The notes under the pieces are model-generated. The model was not told where the DNA came from, ran no database searches, and worked only from the letters and a program-made list of their open reading frames with translations. Below, one piece after another: positions 1 through 7,286 of a stretch of 33,668 bases of DNA (positions are counted from its first letter, which is position 1; every line of letters starts with the position of its first letter). A program made the position numbers and the translations under genes. Source of the DNA: Streptomyces sp. H27-H5 (GTDB lineage: Bacteria > Actinomycetota > Actinomycetes > Streptomycetales > Streptomycetaceae); NCBI RefSeq assembly GCF_026627505.1, contig NZ_JAPNLK010000086.1:1-33668 (forward strand), in the 5' to 3' direction.

Positions 1-2
1 TC

Positions 3-401
3 GACCTGATCGTCGAGGGCTACACCGAGACCCGCAAACCACCGTCCAGGTTCTGGACCATCACCCTCAACTGCAGCCCGGCCGGCCCATGGACGGTGTC
101 CGTCGTCGACGACCCCGTCACCGGCCGGGTCGACACCGACGGCTCGACCCTCGCCGCAGGCGTCAACTCGACCGCGACGTCCCTGTCGGTCGCGACCGTG
201 GGCGCGCCGCTGTGGACCACTGCGGGCAGTGACCTGCCGGTGGACATCGAGGTCGACGGCGAGGTCATGCGCGTGACCGCGATCAGCGGCGCGAGCAGCC
301 CGCAGACGTTCACCGTGACGCGCTCCATCAACGGGATCGTCAAATCACAGGCCTCGGGCGCGGACGTGCGCCTCGACCAGGCCCCGATCATCAGCTACTG
401 A
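3..401 (+). CDS. C-terminal part of a phage (minor) tail protein, cut by the window edge
   Basis: An open frame runs from the first bases of the window to a TGA at 399-401, so only the last 132 residues are present and the true start lies upstream. The fragment is rich in Val, Thr, Ser, Gly and Asp in short alternating stretches, as in beta-rich tail proteins, and ends with a Thr/Ser-rich segment (FTVTRSINGI near the end). It precedes a second structural gene, the lysis genes and the tail fibre, which is where distal tail proteins sit in siphovirus genomes. I infer a minor tail or baseplate-type protein from position and composition; there is no catalytic motif. An internal ATG at 96 is only an in-frame Met and has no good ribosome site. 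Confidence 0.7.
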   Translation, partial: DLIVEGYTETRKPPSRFWTITLNCSPAGPWTVSVVDDPVTGRVDTDGSTLAAGVNSTATSLSVATVGAPLWTTAGSDLPVDIEVDGEVMRVTAISGASSPQTFTVTRSINGIVKSQASGADVRLDQAPIISY

Positions 402-410
402 GGAGACCCC

Positions 411-893
411 ATGGCGTACACCGGATGGCTGGCCAGCATGCGGACCACGGCGGCCCGCCTCAACCTGATCTCCGGGATCTGGACGCCGTACACACCCACC
501 TGGACATCCTCGACCGGCGCGGCCGTCTCCCTGGGCAACGGAACTCTGGAAGGGGAGTACGCGCTATCCGGAGGGATCTGCCGCGTGAGGATCTCGCTGG
601 TGGCCGGCAGCACCACCACGTTCGGCGGCGGTCAGTTCAGGTTCGCGCTGCCGTTCGCCGCGGCCTCGCTGGGCGCCGCCGGCATGTCGTACCTCGGCAC
701 CGCCGTGGCCCTCGATCCCGGCGGCGCCTACTACCCGGGGGCCGCGCGCGTCCTGTCCGGCGACGCGTTCGCCATGGCCCTGTCTCCCACCTCATCGACA
801 GGCTCGACCGCCGGCGAGTGGAACGCGTCCAGGCCGTTCGCCTGGGGCAACACCGACAACCTGTCGATCAGCCTCGCGTACAAGCCCGTCTGA
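411..893 (+). CDS. Small virion-associated protein of unknown function (160 aa)
   Basis: The ATG at 411 follows AGGAG (402-406) at good spacing and lies 9 bases after the upstream tail gene, so the two are probably co-transcribed. The product has a short N-terminal helix-like stretch (SMRTTAARLNLISGIW), then a Gly/Ser/Thr/Ala-rich body with alternating hydrophobics that suggests a beta-sandwich. There is no signal peptide, membrane segment or catalytic motif. Its position between the last tail gene and the endolysin fits a minor tail or fibre-base protein; that is inference from synteny only. A terminator-like hairpin follows. Confidence 0.75.
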   Translation: MAYTGWLASMRTTAARLNLISGIWTPYTPTWTSSTGAAVSLGNGTLEGEYALSGGICRVRISLVAGSTTTFGGGQFRFALPFAAASLGAAGMSYLGTAVALDPGGAYYPGAARVLSGDAFAMALSPTSSTGSTAGEWNASRPFAWGNTDNLSISLAYKPV

Positions 894-911
894 CCCGCGC
901 CCCTACCCCAC

Positions 912-937
912 GCCCCGCGCCGTCGGCCGGGGCTTTT
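912..937 (+). terminator. Rho-independent terminator-like hairpin before the endolysin gene
   Basis: GCCCCG (912-917) pairs with CGGGGC (928-933), with further inner GC pairs and a one-base bulge, followed at once by TTTT (934-937). It lies in the 64-base gap between the structural gene ending at 893 and the endolysin start at 958. It would separate tail-gene transcripts from the lysis genes, at least partly. Confidence 0.6.
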
Positions 938-957
938 CTCATGCCCTGGAGGCTTCC

Positions 958-1911
958 ATGTCGACCGGCGCGCAGTTCTACCCCGGGGCGTCCACCGTCT
1001 ACCGGTACGACGGCCGCTACCCGGGCCTGATGCAGGAGATCAACTGCTGCGTCACCCACACCACGGAGGGGACGTCCCTCCCCGACTACGACGGGGGCGT
1101 CAGCGCCCCGAACGTGACGATCCTGCCCGACATCCCGAACAAGCGGATCAAGGTCTACGCGCACTTTCCTGCCGATATGAGCGCCCGCGCGCTCGTCGAC
1201 AACCCCGACACCACTGTCCGTACCAACCGGAACAACTGCCACCAGGTCGAGCTGGTCGGGTCCTGCGACCCCGCCCGCCGCACGAGTTGGGGCAAGCTCC
1301 GCGCCGGCGTGGACTACATCTACTGGCCCGACGCCCCGGACTGGCTGCTCCGCGCCTACGCGGAGTACATCGCCTGGCTGCACACCGAGCACGGTGTCCC
1401 GCTCACGCTGACCTCGCGGCCGTTCCTCGCCTACCCGGGGAGCTATGGCAACAGCAAGGCGCGCATGGCCCTCGACGAGTGGGCCGACTTCAAGGGCCAC
1501 TGCGGTCACATGCACGTCCCGGACGGCAACGACCACGGTGACCCGGGCGCGATGCGCATGGATCTCGTCGTGCAGTACGCCCGGCAGATCGTCTCCGGCA
1601 CCACACCCCCGACGTCCGAGGAGGACGACGTGTCTCTCACCCCGCAGCAAGCGGAGCAGCTCAGCTATGTGGCCACGTATGGCGGCTGGGCTTACAAGGG
1701 CAACGGCAAGGTCGACGCGTGGGGGCTGCTCAACACGCTCAACACGCAGGTCGCCGCGCTTCAGGGCGCGGTCGCGGCGCTCGCCAAGGCGGTGGGGGAC
1801 GGGGCCGACGACGTCGACACCGACGCCCTGATCGCCGCCGTGCAGCAGGCCATCGCCGACGCGGTGGTCCACGTCAACGTCACCGTCGCCGACAACACAT
1901 CGGGAGCCTGA
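958..1911 (+). CDS. Endolysin: N-acetylmuramoyl-L-alanine amidase (Amidase_2/PGRP-like) with C-terminal helical tail
   Basis: The predicted role is cleavage of the amide bond between muramic acid and the stem peptide of host peptidoglycan at the end of the lytic cycle. The N-terminal ~210 residues look like a zinc amidase of the Amidase_2 fold: H34 in CVTHTTEG, E98 in QVELVG, and a C-terminal cluster HCGHMHVPDGNDHGDPG with H184/H186 and D195 as likely zinc ligands. A Thr/Pro/acidic linker (about 215-225) leads to a region ending in Ala-rich predicted helices that could multimerise or bind the wall; no LysM or SH3 motif is seen. The ATG at 958 was chosen because the amidase fold starts soon after it. 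The holin-type genes follow 2 bases after the stop. Confidence 0.85.
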   Translation: MSTGAQFYPGASTVYRYDGRYPGLMQEINCCVTHTTEGTSLPDYDGGVSAPNVTILPDIPNKRIKVYAHFPADMSARALVDNPDTTVRTNRNNCHQVELVGSCDPARRTSWGKLRAGVDYIYWPDAPDWLLRAYAEYIAWLHTEHGVPLTLTSRPFLAYPGSYGNSKARMALDEWADFKGHCGHMHVPDGNDHGDPGAMRMDLVVQYARQIVSGTTPPTSEEDDVSLTPQQAEQLSYVATYGGWAYKGNGKVDAWGLLNTLNTQVAALQGAVAALAKAVGDGADDVDTDALIAAVQQAIADAVVHVNVTVADNTSGA

Positions 1912-1913
1912 AC

Positions 1914-2321
1914 ATGAAGATCCTCGGCAGAGAACCCGCACTGATCCTCGGCTTCGTCGCCGCCATGGTGAAGCTCCTCGGCTACCAGTTCAACGTCTCC
2001 CCCGGCATCCAGACCACGATCAACGTCGTAGCCGCGGCCGCCGTCGGCCTCATCCTCGCGCTCATGGCCCGCAACGGTGCGTGGGCAGGCGCGCTCGTCC
2101 AGCTCGCGCAGGCGGTGATGGCCCTGTTCGTCGGCCTCGGCCTGCACTGGAGCGCGGACATGCAGGCCTACGTGATGGCCTCCATCGCAGCCCTGCTGGC
2201 GCTCTACGAGCGGACTCAGATCACCCCACCGATCCACGAGACAGCGCTGGAAGGGAAAAGCGTCATCCGCGGCGAGGTCATCTCTTCCCGGCCGGTCGCG
2301 GTGGAGTACCGGGACGCCTGA
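1914..2321 (+). CDS. Small multi-pass membrane protein, holin candidate (135 aa)
   Basis: It starts at ATG 1914, just after the endolysin stop, with GGGAGCC as a modest ribosome site. The protein has about three hydrophobic segments (roughly residues 10-25, 38-55, 63-82) and a further amphipathic stretch to about 97, then a polar tail of about 35 residues ending RPVAVEYRDA. Small size, several membrane spans, a charged C-terminus and direct linkage to an endolysin are the usual marks of holins. Two more membrane proteins follow (2355 and 2835), so this one may be an antiholin or accessory factor; sequence alone does not decide which makes the hole. An in-frame upstream extension into the endolysin gene was rejected. 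Confidence 0.75.
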   Translation: MKILGREPALILGFVAAMVKLLGYQFNVSPGIQTTINVVAAAAVGLILALMARNGAWAGALVQLAQAVMALFVGLGLHWSADMQAYVMASIAALLALYERTQITPPIHETALEGKSVIRGEVISSRPVAVEYRDA

Positions 2322-2354
2322 CCCTTGCCCGATCCAACCCAAGGAGGGGGCACC

Positions 2355-2660
2355 ATGGGCGACATTTTCGGCTTCACCCCGGCCGACCTCGGCGTATCCG
2401 GCCTCCTCGTCCTCGTCGTGCTCCTCATACTCACCGGCCGCCTCGTACCCCGCGCCACCCTGCTCGACATGCGGCAGGAGCGCGACACCTGGCGCGAAGC
2501 CCACGGGGTATCCGAGGCGGCCCGGCAAGCGGAGCGCGAGCACAACGGTGAACTGCTCGAACTGTCACGAACCGCGAGTCACGTTCTGGCCTCTCTTCCC
2601 CATCCGAGGGAGGTGGACGATGCTCCGATGGCTGAGGCTCACGATCGGGTGCAGGGGTAA
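2355..2660 (+). CDS. Single-span membrane protein with a charged helical tail, lysis-cluster accessory (101 aa)
   Basis: The start at 2355 was preferred over an in-frame ATG at 2325 because AAGGAGGGGG (2341-2350) is an excellent ribosome site only for 2355. Residues about 12-30 form one strongly hydrophobic segment (GLLVLVVLLILTG). The rest is highly charged, with a likely coiled coil (MRQERDTWREAH onward) inside the cytoplasm. One N-terminal span plus a coiled tail is common for accessory lysis proteins of actinophages, and a spanin-like or antiholin role is possible; I do not recognise a named family. The 3' end overlaps the next gene by 41 bases, in another frame. Confidence 0.7.
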   Translation: MGDIFGFTPADLGVSGLLVLVVLLILTGRLVPRATLLDMRQERDTWREAHGVSEAARQAEREHNGELLELSRTASHVLASLPHPREVDDAPMAEAHDRVQG

Positions 2661-2838
2661 GCCCACCGCTGGGCAGCGGGCCGCGGCCGGGGCCCTGGAC
2701 CGGGCGCAGTGTGCTCGCAAGGAGGCCGAGGACCGCCGGCCGGAGGTGGAGGCTGCTGCTCGGGTCCTGCGAGCAGCCCGGATCGAGAATCACTTCGCGG
2801 AGAGAATCGCCGCGGCCCTGCGAGGAGGCGCAACATGA
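2620..2838 (+). CDS. Small basic soluble protein with a conserved-looking NHFAE tail (72 aa)
   Basis: The ATG at 2620 follows GAGGGAGG (2607-2614) at good spacing; a longer in-frame start at 2548 has no such site and would overlap the previous gene more deeply. The product is Arg/Ala-rich and mostly helical, with an N-terminal basic patch (MLRWLRLT), a heptad-like middle and the segment RIENHFAERIAAAL near the end. I recall this C-terminal pattern from small proteins in actinophage lysis regions (DUF7620-type), but could not check it here. Its stop overlaps the next ATG, suggesting translational coupling within the lysis cluster. Confidence 0.65.
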   Translation: MLRWLRLTIGCRGKPTAGQRAAAGALDRAQCARKEAEDRRPEVEAAARVLRAARIENHFAERIAAALRGGAT

Positions 2839-3182
2839 TGCAGTTGAGCCCGGATCAGTGGGTGAACGTGATCGGCTCCTCGATCGCCGCCCTGTGCTGC
2901 GGGGTGTTCGCGCTCGTCTACGCCCTGCGCGCTCCGTGGTGGCGCTCTGACGTCGGCCGCAACGTGATGCTCGTCGCCGCGGCCATCGGCGGACTGTGCC
3001 TGTACACCGTCCTCGTCACCATCTGGCCCACCGGCTGCGCCGCGATCGTGCTCCGCAGCCTGCGCACCACGGTCCTCCTCGCGATCTCCGTCCTGATGAT
3101 CCAGCGCACGCGCCTGGTGATCCTCGCCCAGCGTGCTGACCGACCCGTGCAGGAGGAGCAGTGCCCACCACCCGCACCGTGA
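2835..3182 (+). CDS. Putative phage holin, multi-pass membrane protein (115 aa)
   Basis: The gene overlaps the previous stop (2836-2838) and has CGAGGAGG (2821-2828) as ribosome site; ATG 2835 or 2838 could be used. The protein begins QLSPDQWVNVIGSSIAALCC and has three to four hydrophobic helices (about residues 12-30, 43-62, 64-80, 82-96), followed by a polar, Pro-rich tail. The arrangement of a short N-terminus, tight hairpins of membrane helices and a CAAIVLRSLRT segment resembles the family annotated as putative phage holin in Streptomyces phages (from memory, not searched). Of the three membrane genes here I consider this the best holin candidate. Its 3' end overlaps the tail-fibre start by 22 bases. 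Confidence 0.75.
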   Translation: MMQLSPDQWVNVIGSSIAALCCGVFALVYALRAPWWRSDVGRNVMLVAAAIGGLCLYTVLVTIWPTGCAAIVLRSLRTTVLLAISVLMIQRTRLVILAQRADRPVQEEQCPPPAP

Positions 3183-4888
3183 CCGGCCAGGTCACCAGCC
3201 CCATCGCCGGTCAGACCGCCGAGGGCTACGCCGTCCTCGCCCCTTACCCTGCCCGCTGGATCGACCAGGACGGGGACCAAGTCCTCGCGTCCGGCGGGGT
3301 ACAGGTCCCGTACATCGCGGGCGCCTGGTCCGCCGAGCTCGTCACCACGGACGCCGAGGACGTCGAGCCGACCACCGGCCGGCTGTGGCGGTACGAGGAA
3401 CACACGACCGGGACCAAGGTTCGGGTCTGGCACTTCCTCCTCCCCGCCGGCGACGGCCAGCCCATCGCCATCACCAAGCTGGTCGCCGCCGACCCCGGGG
3501 CCGTCGGATACCTGCCCGTCGAGGGACCGCCGGGACCGCAGGGCGAGACCGGGGCCACCGGCGCACAGGGCATCCCCGGAACCCCCGGCGCGACGGGAGC
3601 AACTGGTGCCACCGGCGCGCAAGGCGTTCAGGGTGTTCCCGGACCGGCCGGGGCCACCGGCGCGACGGGCCCGGCCGGGCCGGTCGCCACCGCCTGGCGC
3701 CGCAGGGACCTCCCCGACCCGGTCGTCGCAGACGGCCTGTACGCCGGCGCCGCGCCGACCATCGGCACCGCCCAGACCGGTACCCCGACCGCCGCGTACA
3801 TCAAGTACGCCCCGGCCGGGGTGACGCTCGCCGGCAGCGACGTCACCGGCCCGTTCACCATCCTCAACGCCGGAGGAGTCCAGGTTGGCACCGGCACCCC
3901 CGACTCCGGGTACGTGCTGCCGACCTCCCGCTACCCCAACACCCGCGGCAACCTGACCAGCTCACAAGCCGTCTGGTCGGTCGAGTTCGGGACGGACGCG
4001 GACAAGTTCCAGCTGAGGTTCAACTACCAGATCGCCGGGACGTACCGGCTGAGCATCGACGGCCGCAAAGTTACCGAGACGATGCAGCCCGTCGGCGGCA
4101 CCACCGCCGGCAGCACCCACCTGATGTCTTTCGACCTCGGCTCCGCCATACCGCGGGTCATCCGCCTCGACTTCTACACGGTGCCCTTCGGCGGAGTCTT
4201 CCTCCCGCCCGGCGCCAGCATCTGGTCCACCGTCGCAATCGGCGGCCGATCCCTGGTGTTTGGCGACAGCCTCTCCGACGGCTCCGCCATGAACACCGGC
4301 GGTGGGGCAGGCACCTGGTTCCAGCGAGCCGCCCGGCTCCTGGGCTCCAACGACGCGTGGGACGAGGCCCGCGGCGGCACCGGCTACATCACCGTCGGCT
4401 CCTACGCCACCCTCGCAACCCGCGTCGCGGCGGACGTCATCGCCTGGAACCCGACGCGGCTCATCGTCTGGGCCGGCTACAACGACAGCGGCGGCAGCCA
4501 GGGCAGCATCGCCACTGCCGCGGCATCCCTGTACGCCACGATCAGAGCCGGCCTACCCGCCTGCGAGGTGTACGTCCTCGGCTGCTGGTCGCCGACCGGC
4601 AGTCCCGGAGCCTCGCTCACGAACACGGACGCCACCCTCAGGACGGCGGCAGCCGCCGCCGGGTATCCGTTCATCAGCCCCATCACCGGAGCCATCTACA
4701 ACGCCTCGGGGACTCTGGTCGCCACGCACGGGGCATGGATCACGGGCACCGGCCGGGCGGGCGCCACCACCGGCAGCGGGAACGCGGACGGCTACATCGG
4801 CACGGACGCCATCCACCCCACCGACGCCGGCCACGCCTACCTCGCCCGCCGGATCACCGCCGCAATCCGCGAACTCATGCCCGCCTGA
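3161..4888 (+). CDS. Tail fibre with collagen-like stalk and C-terminal SGNH/GDSL hydrolase
   Basis: The likely role is receptor binding and enzymatic trimming of cell-surface glycans. A GTG at 3161 follows AGGAGGAG (3151-3158). Three parts are visible: an N-terminal beta-rich domain (1-120) that probably attaches to the tail, a run of about 18 Gly-X-Y triplets (about 122-175) that should form a collagen-like triple helix, and a 400-residue C-terminal part. The latter holds the SGNH blocks: GDSLSDG with catalytic S370, N441 in AGYNDSG, and D549/H552 in DAIHPTDAGH. Family members are usually esterases or deacetylases acting on acetylated sugars; the substrate here is unknown. The segment between stalk and GDS motif (about 180-360) resembles the carbohydrate-binding jelly-roll found before such domains, by inference. 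It is the last rightward structural gene before a terminator. Confidence 0.85.
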   Translation: MPTTRTVTGQVTSPIAGQTAEGYAVLAPYPARWIDQDGDQVLASGGVQVPYIAGAWSAELVTTDAEDVEPTTGRLWRYEEHTTGTKVRVWHFLLPAGDGQPIAITKLVAADPGAVGYLPVEGPPGPQGETGATGAQGIPGTPGATGATGATGAQGVQGVPGPAGATGATGPAGPVATAWRRRDLPDPVVADGLYAGAAPTIGTAQTGTPTAAYIKYAPAGVTLAGSDVTGPFTILNAGGVQVGTGTPDSGYVLPTSRYPNTRGNLTSSQAVWSVEFGTDADKFQLRFNYQIAGTYRLSIDGRKVTETMQPVGGTTAGSTHLMSFDLGSAIPRVIRLDFYTVPFGGVFLPPGASIWSTVAIGGRSLVFGDSLSDGSAMNTGGGAGTWFQRAARLLGSNDAWDEARGGTGYITVGSYATLATRVAADVIAWNPTRLIVWAGYNDSGGSQGSIATAAASLYATIRAGLPACEVYVLGCWSPTGSPGASLTNTDATLRTAAAAAGYPFISPITGAIYNASGTLVATHGAWITGTGRAGATTGSGNADGYIGTDAIHPTDAGHAYLARRITAAIRELMPA

Positions 4889-4895
4889 GACACCT

Positions 4896-4929
4896 GCCCC
4901 TTCCACCTCCGGGTGGAGGGGGCCCTTTC
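4896..4929 (+). terminator. Strong Rho-independent terminator after the tail-fibre gene
   Basis: A 12-bp stem runs from 4896-4907 to 4912-4923 around a TCCG loop, with one G-T pair, followed by CCTTTC. It sits in the 47-base gap between the rightward tail-fibre gene and the leftward regulator gene ending at 4936. It therefore closes the late transcript before the convergent accessory genes. Confidence 0.85.
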
Positions 4930-4935
4930 ATGCGT

Positions 4936-5793
4936 TCAGGGGCCGTCGAGCGCGTTGATGGCCTTGAGGACCAAGGCCCGGGCCTCCGCGCCGTACACGG
5001 CTGATGAACGCAGCTGCTCGAACGCCTTCAGGTACTGAGTGATCTCCGAGGGTTGTGTGATCTTGACCTGGGCCGAAAGGAGTTCCACTGAAACGAGCTT
5101 GTCGTCGTACACGTGAAACGTCTCCACTGGCCATACAGCCCGGGCTTTCGTGGTTGAAGGGATCACGCCGAGGGACACGCCGGGTAGTGCGCCGGCCGTC
5201 AGCAGGTAGCCGAGCTGGGCGGCCATCGCTTCCGCGTCTCCCATTCGGTAGTGCAAGGCCGCCTCCTCGACGATCAGGACTGCGCGCCTTCCCGGGTCGT
5301 GAATAACCTGGGACCGGCTGACGCGAGCCCGGGCTGCTTCCAGCCCGCCGCCGGGGACCTCACGGAAGCGTGCGACGACATCGAGGAGGCCGGCCGCGTA
5401 CCCCTCGGTCTGCAGCAGACCGGGGACGAGAGTGGAGGAGTAGATCCGGAACAGGCGGGTCTCCTGGAAGAACTGCACCCATGATTCCTGCAGCCGCTTC
5501 AAGCCGCCCTGCACTTGGTGGCGCCACTCGTTGTACATGGTCTCGGCGTTGCGGGACTGCGCGAGGAGGTCAGCCGTTTCGGCCGTCGCGCCGCAGGCCG
5601 CGCACCAGCGGCGGATGTCGTCCGGTGACGGTGGCGTCCGCCCGTTCTCGATGCGGGAGGACTTCGAGTGTGTCCAACCGCAGCGCCGGGCCAGCTCGCT
5701 CCCGGTGATGCCCGCGTCGGCTCGCAAGGCGCGCAGCCGGTCGGCTACGCGTTGACGCGCGGCCTGCGCGGACGAGGACGGGGAAGCGGGCAT
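4936..5793 (-). CDS. XRE-type helix-turn-helix regulator with DUF5753 domain (Scr1-like antitoxin/regulator family)
   Basis: 285 residues, the usual size of the family. Residues about 14-70 form an HTH_XRE domain (LRALRADAGITGSELARRCGWTH, then SKSSRIENGRTPPS). Residues about 100-280 match the DUF5753 domain that follows it in many Streptomyces regulators: the segment YSSTLVPGLLQTEGYA, then the RVSRSQ helix, and VEELLSAQVKITQP-like strands near the end. Such proteins bind promoters of their own operon and are often encoded with a small partner; NCBI names some as Scr1 TA-like regulators. It is the third gene of a leftward unit, 22 bases after the DUF6879 gene, and faces the tail fibre. It is probably an accessory regulator, not the phage immunity repressor, because two other repressors lie beside the integrase. 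Confidence 0.88.
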   Translation of the reverse strand: MPASPSSSAQAARQRVADRLRALRADAGITGSELARRCGWTHSKSSRIENGRTPPSPDDIRRWCAACGATAETADLLAQSRNAETMYNEWRHQVQGGLKRLQESWVQFFQETRLFRIYSSTLVPGLLQTEGYAAGLLDVVARFREVPGGGLEAARARVSRSQVIHDPGRRAVLIVEEAALHYRMGDAEAMAAQLGYLLTAGALPGVSLGVIPSTTKARAVWPVETFHVYDDKLVSVELLSAQVKITQPSEITQYLKAFEQLRSSAVYGAEARALVLKAINALDGP

Positions 5794-5815
5794 GAGCTGG
5801 CCTGTACGCCTTCGG

Positions 5816-6343
5816 CTAGTAGATCTTGAACGACTCGTGGGGGCAGGCTCTGGCCCACACCTTCCGGAACGCCTCCGCGCACAGCAGGGCCGCGGACGGG
5901 TCCTCGCTGACCTCTCCCGGTGCGGACGCGCCCTCGCCGGTGAAGTGGTTCCACCGGATCAGGCGATCGTCGAACAGCCAGAAGTCATTGCCCGGCAGTG
6001 GGATGTCGGATGCCTCGCGGCGGGGCAGCCAGCGGACTTCCTCGCCGGCCGCGACGTTGATGCCGGCCGCCTCGTGCTCGTAGCGAATGTAGTCGCTGGC
6101 CGGCATGGAGATGATGCGCGCCCGTTGGACGGTCACGCCCCGCTGAACCGTGCGTTCGACGAGCTCGATCCACGGCCGCCAGTACGGCGAGCTCGGGTCC
6201 ATGTCCCTCTTGCCGGTCGCCCGCCAGGTCGAGAAGTCTCCCGCTTCCGAGGCCACGCCGTAGCTGTCGCGCATCTCCAGGTGGACGGCCGTGTGGATCG
6301 TCGCCTCGAAGAGCTCAGGAAACGTCGGTACGTTCTGCGGCAT
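5816..6343 (-). CDS. DUF6879 family protein
   Basis: 175 residues. ATG at 6343 (reading leftward) is preceded by GAGGGAGG, a strong ribosome site located inside the upstream gene. Features match the family as I know it: an N-terminal FPELFEATIHTAVHLEMRDSYG segment in the first 30 residues, a central EWIELVERTVQRG-like helix, an RIISMPASDYIRYEH strand-helix, and near the end NDFWLFDDRLIRWNHF. The function of DUF6879 is not established. It is very often encoded next to a DUF5753 regulator, as here, so a toxin-antitoxin-like or signalling pair is a reasonable inference. No catalytic motif or membrane segment is visible. Confidence 0.85.
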   Translation of the reverse strand: MPQNVPTFPELFEATIHTAVHLEMRDSYGVASEAGDFSTWRATGKRDMDPSSPYWRPWIELVERTVQRGVTVQRARIISMPASDYIRYEHEAAGINVAAGEEVRWLPRREASDIPLPGNDFWLFDDRLIRWNHFTGEGASAPGEVSEDPSAALLCAEAFRKVWARACPHESFKIY

Positions 6344-6575
6344 CGCAGGCCTCCCTCAGCAACGACGCCATGCGGGCCGGGACTCGGATGACGGCTTCGT
6401 TCGGCGGGATGCCTTGGGCGTGGCCGGCTACCTGGAACGCGGCGCACCACGCCTCCAGCTCCGGACCTGGCTTCCATCCCTGGATCACGAGTTCGCGTGT
6501 CTCCTCATCCACCCAGACGGTCGGACTCTCGGCGGTCCCCGTGTCGGGGTCGATACCGATGAACCGTAAGTTCAT
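6315..6575 (-). CDS. Small protein of unknown function, first gene of the DUF6879/DUF5753 unit (86 aa)
   Basis: The ATG at 6575 (leftward) is preceded by GGAGG at about 6 bases. Its 3' end overlaps the DUF6879 gene by 29 bases, which implies coupled translation. The product is acidic with a beta-rich first half (LRFIGIDPDTG, then PTVWVDEETRELVIQGW) and a helical second half; the pattern of a short strand stating a value and a second strand VIQGWK is typical of small proteins found upstream of DUF6879 genes in Streptomyces. I do not know a function. It belongs by position to the accessory cassette between tail fibre and attachment site. Confidence 0.75.
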   Translation of the reverse strand: MNLRFIGIDPDTGTAESPTVWVDEETRELVIQGWKPGPELEAWCAAFQVAGHAQGIPPNEAVIRVPARMASLLREACDAAERTDVS

Positions 6576-6770
6576 TGCGGCCTCCAGCGCTTCCGGTGTG
6601 CACGGATGTACAGCACGGTGCTGCGTTCGAGGGTCGTCGTCAAGGGCGCATTCAGGCCTTCACCTCGGATGATGACCTGTCGCGAACATCGGTGCACATT
6701 CGTAGCGTTCATGCACAGCCGATCGTCACGCTCTGAGGTATCACCCGCTGACGACGGTAGGGAGGCGGAC
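6576..6770. promoter_or_regulatory. Divergent intergenic region between the DUF6879 unit and the small-protein unit
   Basis: 195 bases separate two divergent gene sets, so promoters for both must lie here. No clean -35/-10 pair was found. GTGCA at 6692-6696 and TGCAC at 6712-6716 form an inverted repeat with a 15-base gap, a possible operator for the DUF5753 regulator. A GGGAGG ribosome site (6760-6765) serves the rightward gene. A 66-codon leftward frame across this region is treated as doubtful. Confidence 0.4.
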
Positions 6771-7001
6771 ATGGAGGTCCGCGAGCACAGACCTGACGGT
6801 GCGTTCGGCCACGTCGATCATCCGCTGCTGTTCAAGCAGGTCCGCGACCCGCAGACGGACCGCACCGGCCAGCTCCGGGCCGTGGTCCGGGAGTCGGCGG
6901 GCAAGGTGTCCGGGCGCGCAAAGTACACGCGGACCGCCTACATCCGGGCCGCCGACGGCCGGGAGTTCACTGCGGCGCCCGACAAGCTGGAGCGGGCGTG
7001 A
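6771..7001 (+). CDS. Small hypothetical protein (76 aa)
   Basis: ATG 6771 is preceded by GGGAGG at the right distance; a longer upstream frame from 6606 would cross the divergent promoter region and was rejected. The protein is basic and polar, with a conserved-looking order of short strands (HPLLFKQVRDP, LRAVVRES, YTRTAYIRAADGREFTA). It has no Cys cluster, signal or membrane segment. It is the first of a rightward trio of small genes next to the attachment site and overlaps the next start by 4 bases (GTGA). Function unknown. Confidence 0.7.
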   Translation: MEVREHRPDGAFGHVDHPLLFKQVRDPQTDRTGQLRAVVRESAGKVSGRAKYTRTAYIRAADGREFTAAPDKLERA

Positions 7002-7159
7002 GCGCCGTCGGCAGGATCTGCTTCCGCTGTGACCGCGTGATCCAGGCGGGCGGTCACGAGATCCCCCGGGACTCGATGTCCGGCGCCCGGCCGTCGAGTT
7101 GGGCGCACGACGTCCGGGACCCGTCCTGCCGGCCCATCACGGACAAGCAGCCGCGGTGA
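6998..7159 (+). CDS. Very small Cys-containing protein (53 aa)
   Basis: A GTG at 6998 overlaps the previous stop (GTGA), the usual coupled arrangement in this window. The product begins MSAVGRICFRCDR, so it has a CxxC pair at residues 8 and 11, and a third Cys near the end (DPSCRP), suggesting a metal-binding knuckle. Length and codon use fit a real gene, but with 53 residues and no recognised family the support is mostly context. It lies between two other small genes in the segment beside attP. Confidence 0.55.
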   Translation: MSAVGRICFRCDRVIQAGGHEIPRDSMSGARPSSWAHDVRDPSCRPITDKQPR

Positions 7160-7286
7160 GCGCCGAGCGCGCACGACGGCTCGTCCCCGCCGAGGTCGTC
7201 CTCGGCGCCCGTTGATCCCCGCCCCGCGTCGCCCTGTCGCCCCCTGTCGGGCGGCCGGGGCGGGTCCCACCCTGATCGGAGAACGT

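Noticed and set aside
6572..6772. Leftward 66-codon frame upstream of the 86-aa gene, with ATGA overlap
   Set aside because: The overlap is attractive, but no ribosome site precedes its starts, it covers the likely divergent promoters, and the 86-aa gene has its own GGAGG. It may still be real.
7156..7215. Possible 19-residue frame starting at a GTG that overlaps the stop at 7159
   Set aside because: Too short, Arg/Val/Ala-rich, and without a ribosome site or any motif; it could be a leader of the next gene at most.
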